Assembly: GCF_040822065.1 (NCBI RefSeq)
Contig: NZ_CP162005.1
Span: forward strand, 620,001-684,000
Source of the DNA: Pedobacter sp. WC2423
GTDB taxonomy: Bacteria; Bacteroidota; Bacteroidia; Sphingobacteriales; Sphingobacteriaceae
Length of the DNA: 64,000 nt
Direction: 5' to 3'
The notes under the pieces were generated by a model, which saw nothing but the letters and a program-made list of their open reading frames with translations, searched no databases and was not told the DNA's origin. Positions within the stretch are counted from its first letter, which is position 1; every line of letters begins with the position of its first letter. The translations under genes and the position numbers were made by a program. This document shows, piece after piece, positions 55,501 to 63,961 of this stretch.

Positions 55501-55827
55501 AAAGAGCGGGTAATATTAGATTTAGGTGCTGTTTCTGCAATTGCAAAGGTTAAGGTTAATGGTATAGATGTAGGTGGTGTATGGACCTCGCCATATAAAG
55601 TAGATATTTCTAAAGCACTTAAATCTGGTAATAACGAACTTGAAATCAAGGTAGTCAATACTTGGGTGAACCGTTTGATTGGTGATAGCAAATTGGCAGT
55701 TAAAGAACGTAAAACCTCGGTAACTTATGATAAGTATACACCACAAAGCAAATTAAAACCATCAGGTCTTTTCGGACCTGTAAAGTTGGAAATAATTAAA
55801 TCAGCTTTTTCGAAGACCCAAATCTGA
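52525..55827 (+). CDS. Alpha-L-rhamnosidase (GH106)
   Basis: The enzyme removes terminal alpha-L-rhamnose from plant glycans. The long protein (1100 residues from the Met at 52525) has a hydrophobic N-terminus (cleavage after SSSYAQ) and the GH106 start VYWYWLSDNISKDGVIKDLEAMKKVGINRAFIG broken over residues 60-90. Further family stretches are VAVEDSYETGSQNW near 450 and GQSDEVSGEFWSEGSLGA near 550, rich in conserved Glu/Asp that include the catalytic residues. A C-terminal beta-sandwich of galactose-binding type (about 950-1080, KVKVNGIDVGGVWTSPY) closes the protein. TTG at 52516 and Met at 52573 are other possible starts. Confidence 0.9.
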   Translation: MNRFFCNIILFFLKKIMLLTFIIVLLMSSSYAQGKHKNATTFAELEKGFIAVPDSIQTSVYWYWLSDNISKDGVIKDLEAMKKVGINRAFIGNIGISDIPYGKVKLFSSEWWNIIHTALKTATRLGIEIGIFNSPGWSQSGGPWVKPKQGMRYLTSSEISVNGPMLLNRKLIKPDPDFQDVKVIAYPAPKDFDSDLRNHKVKLIGTPEVDNLKNLVDKNEVSVINLPVNKAFTLDFILENAFTARSLLIYPANAPAYCEVDLQCKINGVYQTIKHFTMDRTNPGLNVGFKPYAPVAISIPKITAKEFRLLFNEVSDGSGIAEIKFSSAPIVEDYMEKTLAKMWQTPYPYWNAYQWMLKPAIDDRSLLIDPDKIIDISGFISADGNLNWNVPPGKWIIERTGMLPTKMRNSPASAEGTGLETDKMSKMHIAAHFDSFLGEIMRRIPAEDRKTWKVAVEDSYETGSQNWTDDFIEPFKKVYGYDPLHYLPVLQGRVVGSVDRSDRFLWDLRRFVADQLAYEYVAGLREVSHKNGLTTWLENYGHWGFPGEFLQYGGQSDEVSGEFWSEGSLGAIENRAASSCAHIYGKTKVSAESLTCSRDSYSRYPALMKQRLDRFFTEGINNTLLHVYIQQPDEKTPGVNARFGNEFNRHNTWFYDMDDFLKYIKRCNLLLQQGKYVADVAYFISEDAPKMTGSQDPALPIGYSFDYINAEVIKTRMSVKDGRIVLPDGMSYKVLVLPKLETMRPELLMKIKQLVLDGAVVLGPKPSRSPSLQNFGKADEEVQQLAAQLWGSINNTDIKVNRLGKGMVINSMSLEEVFKMVNLVPDLKTNPTDSVMFIHRDLKEGSVYFISNQKDKSINIKPEFRIPFGVPELWDATKGTMRELSGYGHNSVSTTVPLTLAPFESAFVMFKKDDITKDIKVVQPNSNYFLTKRIMKITGEWLVNFESKSIGPSNPVVFKELEDWSISKNDSIKYYSGAAYYHNTFKLTNLGKKERVILDLGAVSAIAKVKVNGIDVGGVWTSPYKVDISKALKSGNNELEIKVVNTWVNRLIGDSKLAVKERKTSVTYDKYTPQSKLKPSGLFGPVKLEIIKSAFSKTQI

Positions 55828-55881
55828 ACAATATATATACTTTCATCAATCCATTACCGCTTTACGGAAAAATCCTATATT

Positions 55882-56466
55882 TTATTCAATATCTAGATTG
55901 TGCTTATGGAGCAGACCACTTAAATTAAGTGCCGAAAACTTTGCTTTTTTCATCTTGTTCAGATCAGGATCCATACCATAGTTCAGTGCAGTTCTAAAAT
56001 CTGCTTTCTCAAGTATCGTATTTATGAATGTTGCGCCACTTAGTTCGCAATTTTTAAATACAGATTCAGAGAGATCTACATTCGAAAAATCGACCTCTTT
56101 TAATGAGCAGTCGGTAAAATTTGTCTTTCTCAACTTCGTCCCAAAAAAAGTAGAATAATCCAGATAGGATTGAACAAAAGTAAAAGAAAACATAAACTTG
56201 TTACAGCGTGTGAAATTTACGCCCAATACTTTGCAACCCGTAAAGGTAACGTCCCTAAACCCAGCACCATCGACCATGGCCATCGAAAAGTTGCACTGTT
56301 TAAAGTAGCAACCTTCAAAATCGTTATTTCGCAAGTCGCTCTTGCTAAAGTCACAGTTAATGAAAACACATTTAATAAACTCTCTGTTCAATAACTGTTT
56401 CTCTGAATAATCAATATTCGTAAATGTTTTATCCTGGTGTATTGTAGGCTCGGTTTGCTCGCTCAT
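55882..56466 (-). CDS. Pentapeptide-repeat protein (Qnr/McbG-like)
   Basis: The 194-residue protein is built of A(D/N)LXX-type pentapeptides (for example DFSKSDLRNNDFEGCYFKQC, TNFTDCSLKEVDFSNVDLSE) that fold as a right-handed quadrilateral beta-helix. The C-terminus (NYGMDPDLNKMKKAKFSALN) is that of a widespread class distantly like Qnr and McbG, which mimic DNA and protect gyrase from quinolones or microcin B17. A protective role here is possible, not shown. It lies 35 bp downstream of the tetR-like gene on the same strand, and next to a drug efflux operon. Confidence 0.85.
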   Translation of the reverse strand: MSEQTEPTIHQDKTFTNIDYSEKQLLNREFIKCVFINCDFSKSDLRNNDFEGCYFKQCNFSMAMVDGAGFRDVTFTGCKVLGVNFTRCNKFMFSFTFVQSYLDYSTFFGTKLRKTNFTDCSLKEVDFSNVDLSESVFKNCELSGATFINTILEKADFRTALNYGMDPDLNKMKKAKFSALNLSGLLHKHNLDIE

Positions 56467-56501
56467 GAAACAGATCTATTTTTAAGTGAAATTTGTGGCT
56501 T

Positions 56502-57062
56502 TTATAGTTTTGGTGTTAAATAATCCAGGATATCCTGCTTATTTTTCTCAGTAAGTGCACCGTAACCCAGATTTTCTGTATACCATATCCCATCTGCAAC
56601 TAGTTTGGTAACCAGTCCGTGTATATTGATTTCACCCTCGGGTGGCAAAATGTTTGCCCTGCACCAGCTGTCCCACATTTCCCTATAATGCTCGCTGATC
56701 ATTATGGCCTGTAGCACAACCCGCATTTTCTTCTTGTAGCTTTCATCATCACTTTTGCTGATGATGAACTTAAGATAGGCCAGACTTCCATCCTTTTCCA
56801 ATATGTTGCCATCGAGTTTATATTGCTTTACTGATTCGGTCAATTCGTCAAGGCCTTGCCTCATCATTTCATCGAGCAGTTCTTCCTTGTTCCGGAAGTG
56901 ATGTATAATACCACCTTTACTCAGCCCCGTCCGGTCGGCTATCGCCTGAAAAGTTACCTGATGCCAATCCTCAGTTGCACCTATCTCAATAGCCATATCA
57001 ATGATCATTTTTTTGTTGATCTCTGGCTCCTTTTTACGTTTATAAGCATTCTCTAATACCAT
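56502..57062 (-). CDS. TetR family repressor of the adjacent efflux operon
   Basis: The 186-residue protein has the TetR helix-turn-helix (about 16-65; VTFQAIADRTGLSKGGIIHHF) and a variable C-terminal helical ligand domain (about 75-185). It is divergent from the RND efflux genes and would repress them and itself until it binds a drug. An imperfect palindrome, ACCgaACGTatGGT, lies 22 bp upstream of its start and near the efflux promoter. The pentapeptide gene follows at 35 bp and is probably co-transcribed, so both could be induced together. Confidence 0.9.
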   Translation of the reverse strand: MVLENAYKRKKEPEINKKMIIDMAIEIGATEDWHQVTFQAIADRTGLSKGGIIHHFRNKEELLDEMMRQGLDELTESVKQYKLDGNILEKDGSLAYLKFIISKSDDESYKKKMRVVLQAIMISEHYREMWDSWCRANILPPEGEINIHGLVTKLVADGIWYTENLGYGALTEKNKQDILDYLTPKL

Positions 57063-57083
57063 ACTAATATTTTTTTTAAATAT

Positions 57084-57097
57084 ACCGAACGTATGGT
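57084..57097. promoter_or_regulatory. TetR operator candidate
   Basis: ACCgaACGTatGGT is an imperfect palindrome with ACC/GGT ends and an ACGT centre. It lies between the TetR start (57062) and the efflux operon promoter. Confidence 0.45.
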
Positions 57098-57115
57098 TTG
57101 TTTCAAAATAATTCT

Positions 57116-57123
57116 TATATTTG
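57116..57123 (+). promoter_or_regulatory. Promoter -7 element of the RND operon
   Basis: TATATTTG fits the TAnnTTTG consensus. A TTTG lies at 57097-57100, 15 bp upstream, touching the end of the operator. Confidence 0.45.
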
Positions 57124-57177
57124 TGACATAATCCTGCTTTAAAACTAAAAGCGGGTAGTAAAAATATCTCGTTATAA

Positions 57178-57312
57178 ATGGAAAAAAAATTGGCTGTAGA
57201 TATAGTTCATTCAGAAATTGTTAAAAGTGCTTCATGCAACGTAATTATTTATTCTGATGCTAAGCCAATCACTGTTTTGTTTATAGTTCCATTCTGGAAC
57301 GCGCTTTATTGA
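57178..57312 (+). CDS. Possible 44-aa leader peptide of the RND operon
   Basis: An ATG at 57178 opens 44 codons ending in TGA at 57310-57312, inside the long leader between the promoter motif and the efflux MFP gene. The product begins MEKKLAVDIVHSEIV and ends in a hydrophobic stretch (TVLFIVPFWNALY). No family is known. It may be a leader peptide or chance. Confidence 0.25.
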   Translation: MEKKLAVDIVHSEIVKSASCNVIIYSDAKPITVLFIVPFWNALY

Positions 57313-57424
57313 GTTAACTCCTAATTCTGACTCCTAAAAACAGCTCATTTATTTGAGCCCCTGTTCGTGCATATATATGCACAACGGTTTCTCTATGCTT
57401 TTTAATTTAACAAATCACACCAAT

Positions 57425-58585
57425 ATGCAAAATTTGAGAAGGCTTTTTGTGCCTATTTCTTTCGCGGGCTTATTCTTTAGTTCCTGTGGAAACCAACAGC
57501 AAGGCGACCAGAAATGGGGTTCCGGCGCACCGCAACCTTTCCCCGTAATTATGGTATCGGCCTCCAATACAATCCTTACCGAAGATTACCCGGCAATGCT
57601 AGAAGGGCAGCAAAATGTAGATATCCGTCCCAAGGTAGACGGTTTCATCGAAAAAATTTATGTAGATGAAGGCTCTAATGTCGTTAAGGGTCAACTTCTT
57701 TTTAGACTTCAGGCCCCACAGTACGAACAGGAGGTGAAAAATGCGGAAGGCAATATCAAAAGTGCCGTGGCGGCGTTCAATTCTGCTAAACTTCAGCTCA
57801 AAAAAGCCGAGCCACTGGCTGAACGGGGAATTGTAAATAAATTTGAGGTCGATGAGGCCCGTTACAACCTTCAAGCCAAGGAAGCTGCACTATCACAGGC
57901 ACGTACAACACTGGTCAATGCCAGGGTAAATGTTGGATACACAAATATCGTTAGCCCAATGAATGGTATCATTGGAGCCATTCCCTATAAAACCGGAAGT
58001 TTAGTCAGCAGTGCTGCACCACAGCCGCTTACCACCGTATCTGATGTGAGCAGGTTGTATGCTTATTTTTCGTTAGATGAAAAGAAATACCTCGACTTTG
58101 CAGCGTCTTATCCAGGCAAAAACACAAAAGAAAAAATTAATAAGTTCCCGGAGGTTAGCCTTGTGCTTGCTAATGGTAAAGCGTACAGTTCAAAAGGGAA
58201 ATTGGAGACTATTGCAGGACAAATCAATCCCTCTACCGGTACGGCAACCTTACGTGCTGTATTTGATAATCCTGAAAATCTGGTGCGAAGCGGATCGAGT
58301 GCGACCATACGCATCCCAATGGCAATAAATAATGCAGTAATCATACCCCAAAGTGCTACCTATGAGATGCAGGATAAACGTTTTGTATATGTTGTTGCAG
58401 CTGATGGTACCATCAATAGCAGAGAAATCAAGGTGAATCCAATTTCCAACGATACAAACTTTGTAGTAAAAGAAGGAATTAAAGCCGGCGAAAGGATTGT
58501 ATCAGATGGAATGTCAGGCCTTAAAGACAAAATGAAAATCATTCCTACAGACCCTTCGAAAATGGGTACACAACCAAATTACTAG
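57425..58585 (+). CDS. RND efflux membrane-fusion lipoprotein
   Basis: The 386-residue periplasmic adaptor joins the inner-membrane pump to the outer-membrane channel. Features are a lipoprotein signal with Cys21 (FFSSC), a barrel-sandwich lipoyl part (GFIEKIYVDEGSNVVKGQLLF at about 70-90), a helical hairpin (about 100-155, AVAAFNSAKLQLKKAEPL), a second lipoyl half (VNVGYTNIVSPMNGIIG) and beta-barrel parts to the end. The ORF opens 24 codons earlier at 57353, but the Met at 57425 starts a normal lipoprotein signal. It is the first structural gene of a three-gene pump operon. Confidence 0.92.
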   Translation: MQNLRRLFVPISFAGLFFSSCGNQQQGDQKWGSGAPQPFPVIMVSASNTILTEDYPAMLEGQQNVDIRPKVDGFIEKIYVDEGSNVVKGQLLFRLQAPQYEQEVKNAEGNIKSAVAAFNSAKLQLKKAEPLAERGIVNKFEVDEARYNLQAKEAALSQARTTLVNARVNVGYTNIVSPMNGIIGAIPYKTGSLVSSAAPQPLTTVSDVSRLYAYFSLDEKKYLDFAASYPGKNTKEKINKFPEVSLVLANGKAYSSKGKLETIAGQINPSTGTATLRAVFDNPENLVRSGSSATIRIPMAINNAVIIPQSATYEMQDKRFVYVVAADGTINSREIKVNPISNDTNFVVKEGIKAGERIVSDGMSGLKDKMKIIPTDPSKMGTQPNY

Positions 58586-58617
58586 TCAGGTATCCAACTT
58601 ATTTATACCATAACAAT

Positions 58618-61600
58618 ATGTTAAGAAAATTTATAGAAAACCCGGTATTGTCTACTGTTATCTCTGTGATCATTGTGATCTTAGGCATACTTGGATTGTA
58701 TACTCTTCCCATATCACAATATCCTGACATTGCCCCACCAACTGTTGAGGTAAAAACGAGTTACCAGGGCGCCAATGCTGATGTAGTTATGAACAGTGTG
58801 ATCGTACCATTAGAGGAACAGATCAACGGAGTAGAAAATATGTCTTACATGACTTCTACTGCAAGTAATGACGGTACAGCGACCATAACTATCTTTTTTA
58901 AGCTGGGAACCGATCCCGATCTGGCTGCTATAAATGTACAGAACAGGGTAACCAAAGCCACCAGCCTGTTGCCTGCTGAAGTGATCAAATCGGGTGTAAC
59001 CACCAGCAAACGCCAGTCCAGTTTAGTGTTTATTTTTGATGTATACAGCACCAACAAGACATACGATGAAGCCTTTATCCAAAACTATGTTAACCTAAAC
59101 CTGATGCCCCAGCTTAAGCGGGTTCCCGGTGTTGGCGATGCATTTTTATACGGTGCGAAAGACTATTCCATGCGTATCTGGCTGAAGCCAGAAGCAATGG
59201 CTGCATATAAACTTGTCCCCCAGGATATAATGCAGAAACTTACAGAACAGAACATAGAAGCAGCACCTGGCAAATTCGGCGAGAATGGGAAAATGGCTTT
59301 CCAGTATGTAATGAAATACAAAGGAAGGCTTAAAACGGCAGAAGATTTCGACAAGATCGTGATCCGGGCAGACCAGAAGGGCAACATTCTGCGTCTGAAA
59401 GATGTGGCAAGGGTAGAACTCGGTGCACTAAGCTATGCCAGCGGAGCAGTAACAAAAGGTGGTTTGGCTTCCACCTCTATTGCCATTACGCAATCGGCCG
59501 GTTCCAATGCGCACGAACTAATAAAACAATGTGAAAAAATCGTAAACGAAAGTGGAAAGGATTTTCCGGAAGGCCTGCACCATAAGACCTTCCTTAACGC
59601 TAACGAATTTTTGGATGCCTCCATTGAGAAAGTAATACATACGCTCATTGAGGCATTTATCCTGGTCTTTATTGTAGTTTTTATATTCCTACAGGATTTT
59701 CGTTCAACACTTATTCCTGCTATTTCGGTTCCGGTAGCCATTATCGGCACATTCTTCTTCCTAAAACTATTCGGTTTCAGTATCAATATGCTCACGCTGT
59801 TCGCTTTGGTACTTGCCATCGGTATTGTAGTAGATGATGCCATTGTAGTGGTAGAAGCAGTGCACGCTAAACTGGCACATGGTGCTAAAAATGCAAAAAA
59901 AGCAACTTTACATGCCATGAGCGAAATCAGCAGCGCCATTATTTCAATTACACTGGTAATGGCAGCTGTCTTTATTCCCGTATCCTTTATCGACGGTTCT
60001 GCAGGTGTTTTTTATAAACAGTTCGGACTAACCCTGGCTATTGCCATTGTAATTTCAGCCATCAATGCTTTAACCCTTAGTCCTGCCTTGTGCGCCATTT
60101 TCCTTAAGCCCCATGTGCAGCATGATGGTGATCAGCAAAAAGGTGTAATGAATAGATTTTATAATGGGTTTAATGCTTCTTTTGAGGCCATGACATCCAA
60201 ATATAAAAAAACTGTAGAATTCCTCATTAAAAGGAAATGGCTGGCGCTTTGTTCTATTATTGTTTTTTCTGCATTGAGTTTTTACCTCATAAAGACCACT
60301 CCGACAGGCTTTGTGCCGAATGAAGATGGTGGAGCTATTTTTTCAGACATTATCCTTCCCCCATCCTCTTCGCTGGAAAGAACAGAGGTGCTTGCAGATC
60401 AGGTAGAGAAGATTGTTAGCTCAGTTCCGGAAGTAGAATCAGTTACCCGTTTAGCCGGGCAAGATCTGATTAGCGGTGCGGGCGGATCATATGCAACACT
60501 TTTCATCAGGCTAAAACCATGGAAAGAGCGTAAACACAAAGGTCAGGATGTACAGAGCATTGTGGGCCAGCTTTTTGGCCGAACCGTTCATGTAAAAGGC
60601 GCACAAATTATTTTCTTTGCCGCTCCAACACTACTTGGTTTTGGAAACACTACCGGTTTCGAATTCAACCTGCAGGACCGCACCAATGGCGATCCGGGCA
60701 AATTCGGACAGGCCATGGGTAAATTCCTCGGGGCATTAAACCAGCGACCGGAGATCCTATATGCAACCACCTCATTCAATAACAACTTTCCACAGTTCCA
60801 ACTTGATATAAACGTAGAAAGATGTGAGCAGGCTGGAATAGCTGTAAATATGGTACTTAATACTATGCAGGGCTACTATGGTGGTATTTATGCTTCTGAC
60901 TTTAACCGTTTCGGCAAACAGTATCGTGTAATGGTACAGGCCGATGCAGGTTCCAGGGCAACTCCTGAAAGCATCAATAGTATATTTGTAAAAACAAATA
61001 GCGGGCAGATGGCGCCAATATCGGAGTTTGTTACCCTTAAAAAGGTACATGGCCCGGAATTCTTAAATCGCTTCAATCTATTCAACTCAGCTGCTATTAC
61101 GGGGTTACAAAAACCTGGCTATAGTTCCGGAGATGCGATAAAGGCAATACAGGAAGTTGCAGATCAGACCTTACCCAGAAAATTTACATACGAATTTTCA
61201 GGTTTATCAAGGGAAGAAGTAGAAAGCGGAGGACAGACCATCCTCATTTTCTTATTGGTACTTGTTTTTGTTTACTTTCTATTGTGTGCACAATACGAAA
61301 GTTACATAGTTCCATTCGCAGTACTGTTATCGCTCCCAATCGGGCTATCAGGCGCATTCCTTTTCGGGAAACTGTTTGGGGTAGATAATAATATATTTGT
61401 ACAGATCAGTCTTGTAATGCTGATTGGCCTATTGGCCAAGAATGCCATTCTGATTGTAGAATTTGCATTGTTGCACCGCAGGAGTGGACAGGGAATTGTG
61501 GCCGCGGCAGTTGGTGGTGCCACAGCGAGGTTGCGCCCGATCCTGATGACCTCTTTTGCCTTTATCTTTGGGCTTTTGCCACTGATGTTCGCACAAGGTG

Positions 61601-61779
61601 CGGGAGCGATGAGCAATCGTTCTATTGGTACAGCTGCAATTGGAGGTATGCTTGTGGGTACCATCTTTGGCATTTTAATTATCCCTACACTATTCATCAT
61701 CTGCCAAAGCCTGCAGGAAAAAATAAGCGGTGCCCCCTCGAAAAGGACAGAAAGCGAGCATGATGAGGCTTTTATCTAA
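58618..61779 (+). CDS. RND multidrug efflux permease (AcrB/HAE1 type)
   Basis: The 1053-residue inner-membrane pump uses proton motive force to expel drugs through the trimeric AcrAB-TolC-like complex. It has the typical start MLRKFIENPVLSTVISVII, twelve membrane helices in two halves of six, and two large periplasmic loops. The proton-relay pair D406-D407 is in GIVVDDAIVVVEA, and TPTGFVPNEDGGAIF and the second-half GLLAKNAILIVEFA motif are also present. It lies 32 bp behind the fusion protein gene. The substrate range cannot be told. Confidence 0.95.
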   Translation: MLRKFIENPVLSTVISVIIVILGILGLYTLPISQYPDIAPPTVEVKTSYQGANADVVMNSVIVPLEEQINGVENMSYMTSTASNDGTATITIFFKLGTDPDLAAINVQNRVTKATSLLPAEVIKSGVTTSKRQSSLVFIFDVYSTNKTYDEAFIQNYVNLNLMPQLKRVPGVGDAFLYGAKDYSMRIWLKPEAMAAYKLVPQDIMQKLTEQNIEAAPGKFGENGKMAFQYVMKYKGRLKTAEDFDKIVIRADQKGNILRLKDVARVELGALSYASGAVTKGGLASTSIAITQSAGSNAHELIKQCEKIVNESGKDFPEGLHHKTFLNANEFLDASIEKVIHTLIEAFILVFIVVFIFLQDFRSTLIPAISVPVAIIGTFFFLKLFGFSINMLTLFALVLAIGIVVDDAIVVVEAVHAKLAHGAKNAKKATLHAMSEISSAIISITLVMAAVFIPVSFIDGSAGVFYKQFGLTLAIAIVISAINALTLSPALCAIFLKPHVQHDGDQQKGVMNRFYNGFNASFEAMTSKYKKTVEFLIKRKWLALCSIIVFSALSFYLIKTTPTGFVPNEDGGAIFSDIILPPSSSLERTEVLADQVEKIVSSVPEVESVTRLAGQDLISGAGGSYATLFIRLKPWKERKHKGQDVQSIVGQLFGRTVHVKGAQIIFFAAPTLLGFGNTTGFEFNLQDRTNGDPGKFGQAMGKFLGALNQRPEILYATTSFNNNFPQFQLDINVERCEQAGIAVNMVLNTMQGYYGGIYASDFNRFGKQYRVMVQADAGSRATPESINSIFVKTNSGQMAPISEFVTLKKVHGPEFLNRFNLFNSAAITGLQKPGYSSGDAIKAIQEVADQTLPRKFTYEFSGLSREEVESGGQTILIFLLVLVFVYFLLCAQYESYIVPFAVLLSLPIGLSGAFLFGKLFGVDNNIFVQISLVMLIGLLAKNAILIVEFALLHRRSGQGIVAAAVGGATARLRPILMTSFAFIFGLLPLMFAQGAGAMSNRSIGTAAIGGMLVGTIFGILIIPTLFIICQSLQEKISGAPSKRTESEHDEAFI

Positions 61780-61782
61780 AAT

Positions 61783-63174
61783 ATGAATATGATGAACAAC
61801 AATTATAAATGGCTTATACCCGCACTGCTGCTTATGGCATCGTGCCAGGTAACCAAAAAATATGAGGCGGCGGCGGTACCTGCGTCCACCAACTATCGAT
61901 CAATTAAAATTTCGGATACCATCAGCACAGCAAGTGTACCCTGGAAGTCCTTTTTTGCTGATACGGTACTACAAGACTTGATCGCCGAAGGGATTAGTAA
62001 TAATCTCGATCTGAAAATAGCCTATCAGCGGATTGTATCTTCAAGAACCGGTTTATGGAGAAGCAAACAGGCCTTCATTCCGGAACTAAACAGCACAATA
62101 GGCATCAAACAATCCAAACTTCCTTTTCCACAAGGTTTTGGGTTGGTAAAGGATGCCACGCAATTTGATATTGGGCTACAGATGAATTGGGAAGTCGATA
62201 TTTGGGGAAGACTGGGAAGTGCCAAGAAATCAGCTTATGCAGAACTTATGGCTACCCAAGAGGCACAGCGGGCAATACAGACGCAACTGGTTGCTGATAT
62301 TGCCAGCAACTATATATCTTTGCTCTCTTTGGACAGCCAACTTGAACTTCTACAAAAGACGGTCAAAAACCGTAAAGAAGATGTAGAAACCATGGAGGCA
62401 CTGAATGCATCAAATATTGTAAATGGTGCAGCGGTAGTACAGAGTAAAGCAAACCATGCGGCCGCCAAAGTTGCTATTCCTGAAGTAAAAAAACAGATCT
62501 TCGAGACTGAAAATGCAATTTGCGCTTTATTGAACCGTGAACAGGGTAATGTGGAAAGAGGATCTCTGGCCAACTTTAGTTTACCCGAAAGCTTGCAGAC
62601 TGGTGTACCATCCGCGCTACTGCAAAACAGGCCGGACGTAAAACAGGCAGAGCAGTTGTTAAGGGCAGCTTTCCAGCATACAAATGTGGCAAGAACCTCC
62701 TTTTACCCAAGCTTGAGGATTACAGGCGGTTCCGGGTTTTCGAGCTTTAATTTTAAGAATTTATTTACTGTAAGCAGTCTGTTTGCTAATATTGCAGGAG
62801 GGCTAACACAGCCCATCCTGGCCAGGGGCGAGAATAAAGCAAAGCTCAAAATTATGGAATCCGAGCAGCAAATAGCCCTGTATAACTTCCAGAAGGTAAT
62901 GGTGGTAGCTGCAAAAGAAGTATCTGATGCGATGTTTACCATTCAGACTGCCCAGGAAAAGCAGACTGAACGTACTTCGCAAGTCAGGTTTCTCGAGCAA
63001 TCGGTAGAATTTACCAAAGAACTACTGAGGTACAATTCCTCAACGAACTATACCGATGTACTCACCTCTGAGAATAATCTTTTAAATGCACAATCAGGAA
63101 ACATTGAAGATAAAGTTCAAAAGTTACAGGGAATAATTTTGTTATACAAGGCCTTAGGTGGAGGATGGAGATAA
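61783..63174 (+). CDS. Outer-membrane efflux channel lipoprotein (TolC/OprM/NodT)
   Basis: The 463-residue protein has a lipoprotein signal with Cys21 (LLLMASC) and two outer-membrane efflux repeats of long helices: ISNNLDLKIAYQRIVSSRTG in the first half, and LLQNRPDVKQAEQLLRAAF plus LRITGGSGFSSFN in the second. It forms the trimeric tunnel for the pump across the outer membrane. It begins 3 bp after the permease stop, so the operon is tightly packed. Confidence 0.93.
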   Translation: MNMMNNNYKWLIPALLLMASCQVTKKYEAAAVPASTNYRSIKISDTISTASVPWKSFFADTVLQDLIAEGISNNLDLKIAYQRIVSSRTGLWRSKQAFIPELNSTIGIKQSKLPFPQGFGLVKDATQFDIGLQMNWEVDIWGRLGSAKKSAYAELMATQEAQRAIQTQLVADIASNYISLLSLDSQLELLQKTVKNRKEDVETMEALNASNIVNGAAVVQSKANHAAAKVAIPEVKKQIFETENAICALLNREQGNVERGSLANFSLPESLQTGVPSALLQNRPDVKQAEQLLRAAFQHTNVARTSFYPSLRITGGSGFSSFNFKNLFTVSSLFANIAGGLTQPILARGENKAKLKIMESEQQIALYNFQKVMVVAAKEVSDAMFTIQTAQEKQTERTSQVRFLEQSVEFTKELLRYNSSTNYTDVLTSENNLLNAQSGNIEDKVQKLQGIILLYKALGGGWR

Positions 63175-63221
63175 ATCATAATTGGAACGCACCTGGCCGC
63201 GTTCTCTTAAAAAACTAATCA

Positions 63222-63863
63222 ATGAATTTAATCAATAATCTTAAAGCTGTTATTCTTTCAATCGCAGATTTTTTTAGAAGATCATCAGAAGTATTGGAAG
63301 AAGATAGGGTTTTTCTTTTTCTGGACATCAATTCTTCTACAGAGAGTGCAGAACGCTTGGGAAACAGGGAATATAGCCGGTATTTAAATCGGTTTTTTGA
63401 GCAGGTCGAAGATGCCGCCTATAGCTGTAATGGAGAAATCTATGAATGCGTTGGAGACGAGGTAGTATTGAGCTGGGAAAAAAATGATGCCTATAATCAG
63501 CAAAATTGTATCCGCTGTTTTTTTATGATAAAAGATGATGTGGCGGCACATAAATCTCTATACATTAGGGAATTCGGACAGATGCCCGTCTTCAAGGGAA
63601 GTATCCACGGAGGAAAAGTGATGCCCACAGCTCCATTAATATATAGAGAAAAGCCAGTATACCATGGGCATGTGCTCAATGTTACTTCCAGGTTACAAGA
63701 GCTTTGTTATCAGTACGGGCAGGAGCTGATCGTTTCACTAAATGTATGGGAAAAAATCCCGGTTAATAAGAGCTATCGGGCGTTTGCAATAGGATTGGTT
63801 AAAATTAGGGGGAGTGCCTTCCCACTAGAGATCTTCGGCGTGAAATCTGTCCAGGCAAAATAA
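63222..63863 (+). CDS. Class III adenylate/guanylate cyclase domain protein
   Basis: The 213-residue protein is a single class III nucleotide cyclase domain. The metal-binding aspartates are D35 in FLFLDINSSTESAERLG and D79 in GEIYECVGDEV; the catalytic Asn and Arg are N153 and R157 in GHVLNVTSRLQ. GSIHGGKV near 126-133 is also typical. Substrate (ATP or GTP) cannot be read safely. A short hydrophobic N-terminus (about 1-20) may attach it to the membrane. It lies 47 bp downstream of the efflux channel gene on the same strand with no clear terminator between, so it is probably a fourth gene of the operon. Confidence 0.85.
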   Translation: MNLINNLKAVILSIADFFRRSSEVLEEDRVFLFLDINSSTESAERLGNREYSRYLNRFFEQVEDAAYSCNGEIYECVGDEVVLSWEKNDAYNQQNCIRCFFMIKDDVAAHKSLYIREFGQMPVFKGSIHGGKVMPTAPLIYREKPVYHGHVLNVTSRLQELCYQYGQELIVSLNVWEKIPVNKSYRAFAIGLVKIRGSAFPLEIFGVKSVQAK

Positions 63864-63961
63864 CTTATACCCATCTGTACTTTCTTCTATAACATCAGTA
63901 GAAGAGCTGTGTCATAAATCAGAGCGCACGGAAAAAAGCTAAATTCTGTAAATAATGGCTA

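Noticed and set aside
59433..59939. 168-aa ORF antisense to the RND permease
   Set aside because: Its Ser/Thr/Ala-rich composition is that of an antisense shadow of a conserved pump gene.
61302..61700. 132-aa ORF antisense to the RND permease
   Set aside because: It overlaps conserved membrane helices of the pump and has no start context or family likeness.
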